64,000 nucleotides of DNA from Sphingopyxis panaciterrae (lineage in GTDB: Bacteria; Pseudomonadota; Alphaproteobacteria; Sphingomonadales; Sphingomonadaceae). Every line of letters starts with the position of its first letter. The first letter of the stretch is position 1. The DNA lies in assembly GCF_011762125.1 (NCBI RefSeq), contig NZ_JAASQN010000001.1, positions 1,426,001 through 1,490,000 on the forward strand, read 5' to 3'. Shown piece after piece: positions 1 through 8,574 of the stretch. Position numbers and translations under genes: made by a program. The notes beneath the pieces were generated by a model. The model worked only from the letters and a program-made list of their open reading frames with translations. It had not been told where the DNA came from and did no database searches.

Positions 1-417
1 GAGTTCGATCAGTTCGATGGCGTCGTCGCGATAGCGATCGGGCGTCATCGTCGGGGCGAGCGCGCCGGGATCGTTCAGCGGATAGGAGCGTCCGGCCCCG
101 CGCTGGTCATATTGGACGATGGTGAAGACATCCTCCCACGGCCGCTGGAATGCCCAGGCAAAGGGCATCTCGACCGCACCCGGGCCCCCATGGACGAAGA
201 TGAGGATAGGATTGTCACGGTCGGCGCCGCGGACGTTGACGACCTGCCGCGTCCCGCCGAGTGTGACTTCGAACGTTTCCTGCACGCCATTGGGCGTCAC
301 GATCTTGCCGATATCGGCGACGATCGCACGCGCCGGGGTGTAGGCGTCATCGGATTGGGCGGCGGCGGGCGCCGCCAAGGCGGCGAGCAATAGCGTCACC
401 GCGATGCGGATCGTCAT
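1..417 (-). CDS. Alpha/beta hydrolase, proline iminopeptidase-like (partial)
   Basis: The first 139 residues are visible; the C-terminal part lies beyond the left edge. Residues 1-20 form a signal peptide ending APAAA before QSDD, so the enzyme is probably exported. HGGPG at 76-80 is the oxyanion-hole motif typical of the S33 proline iminopeptidase group, followed by YDQRGAGRS at 103-111. The nucleophile, acid and histidine would be in the missing part. The family usually removes N-terminal proline or hydrolyses related amides and esters; the actual substrate cannot be told. ATG is at 417-415. Confidence 0.8.
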   Translation of the reverse strand, partial: MTIRIAVTLLLAALAAPAAAQSDDAYTPARAIVADIGKIVTPNGVQETFEVTLGGTRQVVNVRGADRDNPILIFVHGGPGAVEMPFAWAFQRPWEDVFTIVQYDQRGAGRSYPLNDPGALAPTMTPDRYRDDAIELIEL

Positions 418-430
418 GGCATATACCCTT

Positions 431-500
431 TGTCATCCCCGTGAAAACGGGGATCCAGTTCTGGCGTTGCTACCGGGTTCCCGCTTTCGCGGGAACGACA
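431..500. repeat. REP-like palindromic element between two genes
   Basis: Two short dyads lie side by side. One is built on CCCCGT/ACGGGG at about 436-453; the other is GTTCCCGC/GCGGGAAC at 477-496 around a TTTC loop. They resemble the other intergenic palindromes of this window. The second dyad could also work as a terminator for the gene whose stop is at 526. Confidence 0.6.
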
Positions 501-525
501 AAAAAGAGATTGGCTGGCAAGCGGA

Positions 526-1734
526 TCAGAAATCCAGCGGTCCGTCCAGTTCCTTTACCTGCCATGGCAGGCCGTGCCTGTTCAGCATGTCCATGAACGG
601 GTCGGGATCCATCTGCTCCATGTTGAACACGCCGTCGCCGGACCAGCTGTTGGTGACCATCATCGCGGCGCCGATCATCGCGGGGACGCCGGTGGTGTAG
701 CTCACCGCCTGGTTGCCCGTTTCGGCGAACGCGTCCTCATGGTCGCAGATATTGTAGAGATAGAGCGTCTTTTCCTTGCCGTCCTTGCCGAGGCCGGTTG
801 CGATGACGCCGATGTTGGTCTTGCCCTTCGTCGTCTCGCCGAGGCTCGAGGGTTCGGGGAGGACGGCTTTCAGGAACTGGAGCGGGACGATCTCGCGGCC
901 TTCGTAGATGACCGGGTCGATGCGCGTCATGCCGACATTCTGCAGCACGGTGAGGTGGGTGATATAGGCCTCGCCGAAGGTCATCCAGAACCGGATGCGC
1001 TGGATCTCGGGCAGGTGCGTCTTCAGGCTTTCGATCTCCTCATGATACATGAGGTACATCGTCTTTTCGCCCACCGCCTCGAAGTCGAATTTCTGCTTCA
1101 CCGACATCGGGGGAGTTTCGACCCAGTCGCCGTTTTCCCAATGGCGCGCGACCGCGGTGACTTCGCGGATATTGATCTCGGGGTTGAAGTTGGTCGCGAA
1201 ATGCTGGCCGTGATCGCCGCCGTTGCAATCGAGAATGTCGAGCGTGTCGATGCGGTCGAAATGATGCTTCCGGAGCCAGGTGGTGAAGACGCTGGTCACG
1301 CCGGGGTCGAAGCCCGAACCGAGCAACGCCATCAGCCCGGCGTCCTTGAAACGGTCCTGATATGCCCATTGCCAGTGATATTCGAACTTCGCCTCGTCGC
1401 GCGGCTCGTAGTTCGCGGTGTCCATATAATGCGCGCCGGTCGACAGGCACGCCTCCATGATCGTCAGGTCCTGATAGGGCAGCGCGAGATTGACGACATG
1501 CGTTGCGCCGATCGAGCGGATGAGCGCCGCGGTCGCGTCGATATGGTCGGCATCGACCTCTGCGGTCTTGATCGTGACCCCGGTGCGGGCCTTCACCGAT
1601 TCGGCGATCGCATCGCATTTGAACTTGCGGCGGCTGGCCAGCGTGATGTCGGGAAAAATGTCGGGGTTCATCGCCATCTTGTGCACCGCGACCGAACCGA
1701 CGCCGCCTGCGCCGATCACCAGAACCTTGCTCAT
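526..1734 (-). CDS. Carboxynorspermidine dehydrogenase (saccharopine dehydrogenase family)
   Basis: 402 residues. The N-terminus carries the Rossmann motif GAGGVG at residues 8-13, followed by SRRKFKCDAIAE, a pattern typical of carboxynorspermidine/carboxyspermidine dehydrogenase. The enzyme condenses aspartate semialdehyde with diaminopropane or putrescine using NADPH, the first step of the alternative norspermidine/spermidine route. Full family length. The partner decarboxylase NspC is not in the window. The gene diverges from the PLP enzyme at 1801 across a 66-base gap. Family membership is clear; the exact polyamine is inferred. Confidence 0.82.
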   Translation of the reverse strand: MSKVLVIGAGGVGSVAVHKMAMNPDIFPDITLASRRKFKCDAIAESVKARTGVTIKTAEVDADHIDATAALIRSIGATHVVNLALPYQDLTIMEACLSTGAHYMDTANYEPRDEAKFEYHWQWAYQDRFKDAGLMALLGSGFDPGVTSVFTTWLRKHHFDRIDTLDILDCNGGDHGQHFATNFNPEINIREVTAVARHWENGDWVETPPMSVKQKFDFEAVGEKTMYLMYHEEIESLKTHLPEIQRIRFWMTFGEAYITHLTVLQNVGMTRIDPVIYEGREIVPLQFLKAVLPEPSSLGETTKGKTNIGVIATGLGKDGKEKTLYLYNICDHEDAFAETGNQAVSYTTGVPAMIGAAMMVTNSWSGDGVFNMEQMDPDPFMDMLNRHGLPWQVKELDGPLDF

Positions 1735-1800
1735 CGAAAAATCTCCTGTCGCGATCGTATGTCGCCTTGTCTTGTATGGCCGGCCCTATAGGACGAAGCC

Positions 1801-2790
1801 ATGACAGAACAAAGCCCCGATCCCTTGCTGAACCCGAACCGCGCGCCGACGCTCGCGGGTGTCGAACGCGCGGCGGCGAAAGTCGCTGCATTGCTGCCGC
1901 AAACCCCGCTGCTCCCGCTCGAAATCGAGGGCAAGACATTGTGGTGCAAGGCCGAGTGCTTGCAGCCGGTGGGCGCATTCAAGATTCGCGGCGCCTGGCA
2001 CCGGCTGACCGACCTGACGCCCGAACAGGCGGCGGCGGGGGTGGTCGGCGTGTCTAGCGGCAATCACGCGCAGGGCGTCGCCTGGGCCGCCAAGCGGCTG
2101 GGCATCCCGGCGACGATCGTGATGCCGAGCAACGCGCCGCAGATGAAGCTTGCGGCAACGCGCGCGCTGGGCGCCGAGGTCGTGCTTTACGACCGCGTCA
2201 CCGAATCGCGCGATGTCGTCGCGGCGAAGCTGCTCGAAGAGCGCGGCGGGAAGCTGGTTCATGCTTATGGCGATCCTTGGATCGTCGAAGGGCAGGGAAC
2301 CGCTGGTATCGAGGCGCGGGCGCAGCTGGCAGCGCGTGGGATCGACGGCCCCGACAAGGTGATTGCCTGCTGCGGTGGCGGCGGACTGTCGGCGGGGCTC
2401 GCGCTGGCCTGCCCCGACGCAGAAATCGTGGCGGTCGAGCCCGAGGGCTGGGACGACCTGACGCGCAGCCTGGCGGCTGGCGAAATCCTGTCGGTCGAGG
2501 ATTTGTCCTACCCGACCGAATGCGATGCGCTGCAAACGCCGCAGACTTGGCCGATCAACTTCGCAGTGCTGCAGGCGCGCGGGGTGCGCGGGGTCGTGGT
2601 GACCCGCGAGGAAGTGCGCCATGCGATGCGCGTCGCGTTCGAAAAGCTCCATCTGGTGGTCGAGCCGGGCGGAGCGGCGGCGCTGGCAGCAGTGCTCGCA
2701 GGCAAGGTTGACCCGGGCGTGGCGACGTTGGTCACCCTGTCGGGCGGCAACGTCGATCCCAAACATTATGCGGAGATATTGGCGGGATAA
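1801..2790 (+). CDS. Threonine/serine dehydratase-like PLP enzyme
   Basis: 329 residues, fold-type II PLP enzyme. The PLP lysine is K61 in GAFKIRGAW. SSGNHAQG at 85-92 is the substrate loop and the glycine-rich phosphate loop is GGGGLSAG at 192-199. There is no C-terminal ACT-like regulatory domain, so this resembles the short catabolic threonine dehydratase, serine racemase and hydroxyaspartate ammonia-lyase group rather than allosteric IlvA. It would deaminate threonine or serine to the 2-oxoacid. 2-Oxobutyrate from threonine can become propionyl-CoA, which the block at 37-47 kb would consume (inference). Confidence 0.85.
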   Translation: MTEQSPDPLLNPNRAPTLAGVERAAAKVAALLPQTPLLPLEIEGKTLWCKAECLQPVGAFKIRGAWHRLTDLTPEQAAAGVVGVSSGNHAQGVAWAAKRLGIPATIVMPSNAPQMKLAATRALGAEVVLYDRVTESRDVVAAKLLEERGGKLVHAYGDPWIVEGQGTAGIEARAQLAARGIDGPDKVIACCGGGGLSAGLALACPDAEIVAVEPEGWDDLTRSLAAGEILSVEDLSYPTECDALQTPQTWPINFAVLQARGVRGVVVTREEVRHAMRVAFEKLHLVVEPGGAAALAAVLAGKVDPGVATLVTLSGGNVDPKHYAEILAG

Positions 2791-2842
2791 GCTGGGATAT
2801 TTATTCGTCGCCGTGCGTTTGGACGAAATAAGGAGACACGAG

Positions 2843-3313
2843 ATGCAAAAGAGCATGATCCTGGCCGGCGCCGCCGCGCTGACGATATTGACCGGATGCG
2901 AGAAGGCCGAGGCGCCGGCTCCCGCCGATACCACGACGACCGAAGTGCCGGTCGAGACGGTGCCTTCCGAAACATCGCCGACCGACGCAGCGCCGGCCGA
3001 TGGGGCGGCGATGGACCCGGCTACGGCGCCGCATCGCTTTGCAAGCTGGGCGGGCAAATGGACGGGCGTCGAAGGCATGTATGTCACGATCACCCCGGGT
3101 GAACCGGGCAAATATAAGCTGGAAATGCAGTCGGACCTCGACACGAAGGGAACTTATGACGGCAATGACAGCGAGCATGGCATCAAGTTCAAGCGCGGTA
3201 AGGAAGAACTGAGCCTGCGCCGCGGCAACGGCGACGAGACCGGGCTCAAATATCTCGCCGGCAAAAAGGAATGCCTGATCGTCAAGGATGGCGAGGGCTA
3301 TTGTAAGGATTGA
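2843..3313 (+). CDS. Small lipoprotein of unknown function
   Basis: 156 residues. A hydrophobic N-terminus ends in the lipobox LTGC with the lipidated cysteine at 19. A Thr/Pro/Ala/Glu-rich linker runs to about residue 60. The remaining soluble domain starts FASWAGKWTGVEGMYV and has two late cysteines (KKECLI and EGYCKD). ATG at 2843 follows AGGAG with good spacing. Probably an envelope lipoprotein; I do not recognise the domain. It stands alone between the dehydratase and btaA. Confidence 0.75.
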   Translation: MQKSMILAGAAALTILTGCEKAEAPAPADTTTTEVPVETVPSETSPTDAAPADGAAMDPATAPHRFASWAGKWTGVEGMYVTITPGEPGKYKLEMQSDLDTKGTYDGNDSEHGIKFKRGKEELSLRRGNGDETGLKYLAGKKECLIVKDGEGYCKD

Positions 3314-3322
3314 TGGCCGGAA

Positions 3323-3352
3323 CGGCGACGGGATTTTTACATCCTGTCGCCG
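3323..3352. terminator. Hairpin after the lipoprotein gene
   Basis: A 12-base stem (CGGCGACGGGAT with ATCCTGTCGCCG, one G-T pair) encloses a six-base AT-rich loop just after the stop at 3313. There is no clear T-run after it. It overlaps the candidate Pho box. Confidence 0.45.
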
Positions 3353-3361
3353 GTTTGTCAT
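3344..3361 (+). promoter_or_regulatory. Candidate PhoB box upstream of btaA
   Basis: CTGTCGC, four bases, then TTGTCAT: the 7-4-7 direct-repeat layout of the CTGTCAT Pho box, with 11 of 14 positions matching. It lies about 77 bases before the btaA start. btaAB is phosphate-starvation induced in other alphaproteobacteria, which makes the site plausible. Its left half also lies in the arm of the preceding hairpin, so the match may be coincidental. Confidence 0.35.
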
Positions 3362-3437
3362 CGAAACGACGCGGAAAACGCATCAAAGCCTGTCATGCGC
3401 AGCCCCGGATCCACCTTTCTCCGGGAGACCTCGACCT

Positions 3438-4658
3438 ATGGCCAGTCAGCCCAATCGCAAGATCGCCGCCGCCGTCGTTCGCGAGGACGGCGCGCAGAAA
3501 CAACGCTTGCTCGATCGCGCTTTTGCGCTGGCTTTCAAGGGGCTGGTTTACGCTCAGATATGGGAAGATCCGGTCGTCGACATGGAGGCGCTGGCGATCG
3601 AGCCGGGCGACCGGATCGCCACGATCGCGAGCGGCGGCTGCAACGTCTTTTCCTATCTGGTCGCCGATCCGTCGGAGATCGTCGCGGTCGACCTCAACAC
3701 CGCGCATGTTGCCCTCAATCACCTGAAACGCGTCGCGATCCAGCGGCTTCCCGATTATGGAAGCTTTCGCCGCTTCTTTGCCGAGGCCGATAGCAGCGCC
3801 AATATTAGCGACTATCACGCCTTCGTCCGCGGCCATCTCGACGACACGACGCGTCGTTACTGGGAGGGCCGTGATCTGCGCGGCCGCCGCCGCATTGATG
3901 GCTTTGCCCATGGGGTTCACAAGCGCGGCCTGCTCGGTGGTTTCATCGGTCTCGCACATCTGGTGGCGCGGATGCACCGCGTCGATCCGCGCGCATTTCT
4001 CGCCGCAAAGACGATCGAGGAGCAGCGGGCGATCTTCGATGCCAAATTCGCGCCCTTCTTCGACCGGAAATTTATCCGCTGGATCACCGATCAGCGCTCG
4101 TCCCTCTTCGGACTCGGTATTCCGCCGGCGCAATATGATGCGCTCGCGGACGGCAAGCCGATGGCCGACGTGCTGCGTGCGCGGCTTGAAAAGCTGGCGT
4201 GCGACTTCCCGCTCGAGGACAATTATTTTGCATGGCAGGCGTTCGGGCGCCGATATGGCAGGGGCGCTGCCGCCCCGCTGCCGCCCTATCTCCAGGCTGA
4301 AAATCACGCGGTGATAAAGGCGCGTGCCGCGCGGGTCACGATGCTGCATGCGAACATGACCGACATGCTCGCCGCCGCCGGTGATGCGAGCTTCGATCGC
4401 TATATCTGCCTCGATGCGCAGGACTGGATGAGCGACGCGCAACTGACGCAGCTGTGGACCGAAGTCACGCGCACCGCGCGCCCCGGCGCCCGCGTGCTGT
4501 TCCGGACCGCTGCCCAGCCGACCTTGCTGCCCGGACGGCTGCCCCCCGCATTGCTCGACCGGTGGGACTATCGTGAAGCGGCATCGCGGGACTATGCGCG
4601 CCGCGATCGGTCGGCCATTTATGGCGGCGTCCATCTCTATGTTTTGAAGGGCGTATGA
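3438..4658 (+). CDS. btaA: BtaA: SAM:diacylglycerol 3-amino-3-carboxypropyltransferase
   Basis: 406 residues, DUF3419 family. BtaA moves the aminocarboxypropyl group of S-adenosylmethionine to diacylglycerol, giving diacylglyceryl-homoserine, the first step of betaine lipid (DGTS) synthesis. IASGGCN at 63-69 and AVDLN at 83-87 form the SAM-binding core, and GLVYAQIWEDP near 35-45 is typical of the family. ATG at 3438 follows GGGAG. An upstream in-frame ATG at 3288 would overlap the lipoprotein gene and was not used. The stop overlaps the btaB start by four bases, so the two are translationally coupled. Confidence 0.9.
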   Translation: MASQPNRKIAAAVVREDGAQKQRLLDRAFALAFKGLVYAQIWEDPVVDMEALAIEPGDRIATIASGGCNVFSYLVADPSEIVAVDLNTAHVALNHLKRVAIQRLPDYGSFRRFFAEADSSANISDYHAFVRGHLDDTTRRYWEGRDLRGRRRIDGFAHGVHKRGLLGGFIGLAHLVARMHRVDPRAFLAAKTIEEQRAIFDAKFAPFFDRKFIRWITDQRSSLFGLGIPPAQYDALADGKPMADVLRARLEKLACDFPLEDNYFAWQAFGRRYGRGAAAPLPPYLQAENHAVIKARAARVTMLHANMTDMLAAAGDASFDRYICLDAQDWMSDAQLTQLWTEVTRTARPGARVLFRTAAQPTLLPGRLPPALLDRWDYREAASRDYARRDRSAIYGGVHLYVLKGV

Positions 4659-5308
4659 TGATGAATGACGCGCATGGCAGTTTGATGGATGGCATCTATC
4701 GCTACCAGCGACATTTCTATGATTTCACGCGGAAATATTTCCTCGTCGGCCGCGACGAGATGATCGCGAATCTGGCGCCGCCGCCGGGCGGCGCGGTGCT
4801 CGAAATCGGCTGCGGGACGGGGCGGAACCTCGTGCTGGCGGGCCGGGCGTGGCCCGGGGCGCAATTGTTCGGCATCGATATTTCCGAAGCGATGCTGGAA
4901 ACCGCGCGCGGCGCAATGGCCAAGGCGGGGCTGGCGGACCGCGCTGTCCTGGAGCGCGGCGACGCGCGTGATTTCGACCCGGAGGCGCTGTTCGGGCGCC
5001 GGGCCTTCGACCGCATCTTCATCAGCTATGCGCTGTCGATGATCCCCGACTGGGCCACGGCACTTGCCCATGCGGCACAATTTCTCGCGCCCGGTGGGCG
5101 GATCGAGATCGTCGACTTCGGCCAGCAGGATCGCCTGCCCGGTTTGTGGAAACGGGCATTTTTCGGCTGGCTCGCCTATTCCCATGTCGTCCCGCGCGCC
5201 GATCTGGCGCCGGTGATCGCCGGGCTTGCCCGCGAAACCGGCATGGCGGGCCATTGCTGCAGTATGGCGCGGGGCTATGCGATTCGCGGCGGTCTCGCGC
5301 GCACCTGA
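4655..5308 (+). CDS. btaB: BtaB: betaine lipid N-methyltransferase
   Basis: 217 residues, class I SAM methyltransferase. Motif I is EIGCGTGR at 50-57, preceded by a BtaB-like N-terminus, YRYQRHFYDFTRKYFLVGRD at about 15-34. BtaB methylates diacylglyceryl-homoserine three times to make DGTS, a phosphorus-free membrane lipid. It starts inside the btaA stop (ATGA). The pairing with btaA makes the assignment strong. DGTS replaces phospholipids when phosphate is scarce. Confidence 0.9.
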   Translation: MMMNDAHGSLMDGIYRYQRHFYDFTRKYFLVGRDEMIANLAPPPGGAVLEIGCGTGRNLVLAGRAWPGAQLFGIDISEAMLETARGAMAKAGLADRAVLERGDARDFDPEALFGRRAFDRIFISYALSMIPDWATALAHAAQFLAPGGRIEIVDFGQQDRLPGLWKRAFFGWLAYSHVVPRADLAPVIAGLARETGMAGHCCSMARGYAIRGGLART

Positions 5309-5348
5309 TTTGCTGCTATTCTCCCGCGCGGCATCGGCGGAGGGGCGA

Positions 5349-5942
5349 ATGAACGACACGATCGAACGGGCGGCTGGCGATCAGCTTCGGGGCGTCATGG
5401 CGACGCTGGCGCTGGCGTTTCGGACCGACCCGGCGCTGGCGTGGATATTGCCGGGCGCCGACCATCGCGCGCGGGCCTTGCGCAGCCTGTTTCGCACTCT
5501 CGTTCCCGCTGACGCGCGGGCCGGCGTCGCCCTTCGTTCGTCAGGCGACGAGGCGGCGGCGCTGTGGCGCGCGCCGGGGGAAGCGCATAGCGGGACGTTC
5601 GAATTTCTGCGCACCGTCCTGCCGCTCGTCGCGACCTTCGGTACCGCGCTGCCGCGCGGGCTGAAAGTGCAGGGTGGCATCGACGCGCACCGGCCGAAGG
5701 GACGCTTCTGGTATCTCCACTATGTCGGCGTGCGGCCCGAACATCAGGGCAAGGGGCATGGCGGGCGGATCATCCGCGCGCAGACCGCGGTCGCCGATGC
5801 CGAAGGCCTGCCATGCTGGCTCGAAACCGCAACGCCGGGAAATGTGCCGCTATACGAACGGCTGGGCTTTATTACCGAGATCGAATGGGACGTGCCCGGT
5901 GGCGGGCCGCACTTCTGGGGGATGATGCGCCCGGCCGGTTGA
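5349..5942 (+). CDS. GNAT-family N-acetyltransferase
   Basis: 197 residues with a GNAT fold. VGVRPEHQGKGHGGRI at 127-141 is motif A for acetyl-CoA binding, and PLYERLGF at 167-174 is the usual end of the fold. The substrate is unknown. ATG at 5349 has a GGAGGGG ribosome site. It follows btaB by 40 bases on the same strand and may be cotranscribed, but nothing ties it to lipid synthesis. Confidence 0.8.
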   Translation: MNDTIERAAGDQLRGVMATLALAFRTDPALAWILPGADHRARALRSLFRTLVPADARAGVALRSSGDEAAALWRAPGEAHSGTFEFLRTVLPLVATFGTALPRGLKVQGGIDAHRPKGRFWYLHYVGVRPEHQGKGHGGRIIRAQTAVADAEGLPCWLETATPGNVPLYERLGFITEIEWDVPGGGPHFWGMMRPAG

Positions 5943-5944
5943 TA

Positions 5945-6634
5945 TCAGTCGTCGAAGCCCACGAAGCGAACCGCATCGTCCACGCTCTTGCGGTTCGATA
6001 CCACGGCGTTGGCCGGGAAATCGTCGTCGGGCCACCCCATTGCGACGCAGATCATGATGACCTGATCGTCGGGGATATGCGCATGTTCGCGCACGACGGG
6101 CGATTGCATAATGCCCTGGCTGTTGATCACGCAGCCGAGCCCGCGCGACCATGCCGCGTTGACCAGCGCATTGGTCACCGCGCCGCAGTCGAACGGCGCG
6201 ATGTCGCTGCCCAGCAGCACGCGGTCATAGGTAACGACGATGCTGACGGGCGCATCGAATTGCCGGAAACCGCGCAGCACCCAATCCTGCCGGGCATCCT
6301 TGTCTTCGCGCGCGATGCCCATCGCGCCGAACAATTGCTTGGCGATCTCGATCTGGCGCGCGCGATGATCGTCGGCGATGCCGTCGAAACGGCGGAATTC
6401 GCGGCTGTCGGGTTTTCCGCCAAGGATGCCGTCGGTGTTGCCCTGGCGGATCGCGGCAAGCGGGGCGCCGGTGATGACCGAGAAATTCCAGCACTGATTG
6501 TTGAAGGAAGAGGGCGCGCGCATCGCGACCGCGATCACCTCGGCGACCAATTCCCTGGGCACCGGCTTGTCGAGGAAGCCGCGGATCGAGCGGCGCCCGA
6601 CGACGACTTCGTCAAAGCCGGGCAAGTCCGTCAC
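5945..6634 (-). CDS. Nitroreductase-family flavoprotein
   Basis: 229 residues. RRSIRGF at 14-20 and APSSFNNQ at 40-47 are the FMN-binding signatures of the nitroreductase superfamily. Such enzymes use NAD(P)H to reduce nitro groups, quinones or enones; the physiological substrate is unknown. Its ATG overlaps the hemA stop by four bases, so it is expressed with ALA synthase. It converges with the GNAT gene, with only two bases between the stops. Confidence 0.85.
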   Translation of the reverse strand: MTDLPGFDEVVVGRRSIRGFLDKPVPRELVAEVIAVAMRAPSSFNNQCWNFSVITGAPLAAIRQGNTDGILGGKPDSREFRRFDGIADDHRARQIEIAKQLFGAMGIAREDKDARQDWVLRGFRQFDAPVSIVVTYDRVLLGSDIAPFDCGAVTNALVNAAWSRGLGCVINSQGIMQSPVVREHAHIPDDQVIMICVAMGWPDDDFPANAVVSNRKSVDDAVRFVGFDD

Positions 6635-7845
6635 GCAGCCTTGCGCAGTTCCAGCCGATCCCAGATTTCGGCGAGCGCGTCGGTCAGTTCGCGCATCATC
6701 GCTTCGTCATGCGCCGGACCCGGCGTGAAGCGCAGGCGTTCGGTGCCGCGCGGGACGGTCGGGAAATTGATCGGCTGCACATAGACGCCATATTCGGCGA
6801 GCAATATGTCGCTGATCTTCTTGGCGCGCACCGGGTCGCCCACCATCAGCGGCACGATGTGCGTCGTCGAATCCATCACCGGCAGGCCGGCGTCGCGGAA
6901 GCATTGCTTCAGATAAGCCGCGGCCTCCTGCTGCGCTTCGCGTTCGACGCTCGACGCCTTCAGATGGCGGACGCTGGCGAGCACGCCCGCGACGAGCACC
7001 GGCGACAGGCTGGTGGTGAAGATGAAGCCCGGCGCATAGCTGCGGATGACGTCGATAATATTCTTGTCGGCGGCGATATAGCCGCCCATCACACCGAACG
7101 CCTTGCCCAGCGTACCTTCGATGATGGTGATGCGATCGGCCGCTTCATCGCGGTCGGAAATGCCGCCGCCGCGCGGGCCGTACATGCCGACGGCATGGAC
7201 TTCGTCGCAGTAAGTCAGCGCATTATATTTGTCGGCAAGGTCGCAGATCGCGTGGATCGGGGCGACGTCGCCATCCATCGAATAGACGCTTTCGAACGCG
7301 ATCAGCTTTGCCGCGTCGGGATCGTCGGCGGCGAGCAGTTCCTCGAGATGCGCGAGGTCGTTGTGGCGCCACACGCGCTTTTCGCAGCCCGAGTTGCGGA
7401 TGCCCGCGATCATCGAGGCGTGGTTGAGCTCGTCCGAATAGATGATGCAGTTCGGGAGCAGCTTGCCCAGCGTGCCGAGCGTCGCCTCGTTCGAGATATA
7501 GCCCGAGGTGAAGAGCAGGGCGCCGTCCTTGCCATGCAGGTCGGCGAGTTCGGCTTCGAGGTCGACGTGATAGTGGGTGTTGCCGCCGATGTTGCGGGTG
7601 CCGCCCGAACCGGCGCCGACGTCGTGCAGCGCCTCCTCCATCGCGGCCACGACTTTCGGATGCTGGCCCATCGCGAGATAGTCGTTCGAGCACCAGACGG
7701 TGATCGGCTTCGGCCCGTTATGGCCGGCAAAGCAGCGGGCGTTCGGAAAGGCGCCGCGGTTGCGCAAGATATCGATGAAGACGCGATAGCGCCCCTCTTC
7801 GTGCAGTCGGTCGATCGCCCGGGCGAAAATATCGTTATAATTCAC
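6631..7845 (-). CDS. hemA: 5-aminolevulinate synthase
   Basis: 404 residues. It condenses glycine and succinyl-CoA to 5-aminolevulinate, the first step of haem and cobalamin synthesis by the C4 (Shemin) route used by alphaproteobacteria. GSGGTRNI at 79-86, DEVHAVG at 214-220 and GTLGKAFG at 244-251, with the PLP lysine K248, are all present. Full length. Cobalamin made downstream is the cofactor of the methylmalonyl-CoA mutase at 40.5 kb. The gap upstream to 8050 shows no clear operator. Confidence 0.95.
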   Translation of the reverse strand: MNYNDIFARAIDRLHEEGRYRVFIDILRNRGAFPNARCFAGHNGPKPITVWCSNDYLAMGQHPKVVAAMEEALHDVGAGSGGTRNIGGNTHYHVDLEAELADLHGKDGALLFTSGYISNEATLGTLGKLLPNCIIYSDELNHASMIAGIRNSGCEKRVWRHNDLAHLEELLAADDPDAAKLIAFESVYSMDGDVAPIHAICDLADKYNALTYCDEVHAVGMYGPRGGGISDRDEAADRITIIEGTLGKAFGVMGGYIAADKNIIDVIRSYAPGFIFTTSLSPVLVAGVLASVRHLKASSVEREAQQEAAAYLKQCFRDAGLPVMDSTTHIVPLMVGDPVRAKKISDILLAEYGVYVQPINFPTVPRGTERLRFTPGPAHDEAMMRELTDALAEIWDRLELRKAA

Positions 7846-8049
7846 GGTTCAGCCCCGCTTGTCAGACTGGTCGCCGTTCCCCGCCAACGGCACTCAATAG
7901 GCGGGCCAATAGCGTTGAAGCTGGCCGAAATCCAGTGCGAACGATTCGCAAGTTACCGGGTCGATTTATGTGATCGAAAACACCACGGCATTGACGCCGA
8001 ACCGCTAAACCGTGAAACGTGAACGACAAAATTTGATGGAGTTGCCCGA

Positions 8050-8574
8050 ATGCGCCTTGTGATGATGATGATCCTGCCCGTTGCCGCACTCGGCACCGGG
8101 ATTTCGGCGGCGAAGGCGCCGCCGCCGCCGTTCGAGGGGACATGGATGAGCTGCGAGACCTATCAGGGGTCGTCGATCTGCGCTTACACGGCGCTTGCGC
8201 AGCGCGGGACGCGGGTGTGCGGCGTGCAGAGCGATTTTGCGACCAACAGCTATTATGTCCAGCGCTTCATCGGAACGGCGCGGGGCAATGTCGTGGAGAT
8301 CGACAAGATCTGCGGCGATCCCGGGTCGGAAACCGACACCTATTGCGCGGGACAGGCACCCGCCGGCGCCGAGAAGGTGGGCTGGGGAACGTCGGATCGG
8401 CAATTGTCGCTGTGCAAGGGAACGCTGAGCGGAGGAAAGAAGGGCGAAGCGTCCGCTTGCACGAGTGCGTCGGCGCGCAATGGCCTGCCGAAAGTTTCCA
8501 AGCTGAATGGCGAAGGTCCCGAAGCCGAAGACCGCGCATGGATGGCTTCGTGTTTGCAAGGAGAAGGCGGCTAG
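8050..8574 (+). CDS. Exported cysteine-rich protein of unknown function
   Basis: 174 residues. The first 22 or so look like a signal peptide (MRLVMMMILPVAALG, then SAAKA). The mature part begins PPPPFEGTWMSCE and has eight cysteines, enough for four disulfides, as expected of a periplasmic protein. No catalytic motif was recognised. The FEGTW start recalls lipocalin-like small domains, but this is only a resemblance. Its stop overlaps the murI stop on the other strand. Confidence 0.7.
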   Translation: MRLVMMMILPVAALGTGISAAKAPPPPFEGTWMSCETYQGSSICAYTALAQRGTRVCGVQSDFATNSYYVQRFIGTARGNVVEIDKICGDPGSETDTYCAGQAPAGAEKVGWGTSDRQLSLCKGTLSGGKKGEASACTSASARNGLPKVSKLNGEGPEAEDRAWMASCLQGEGG

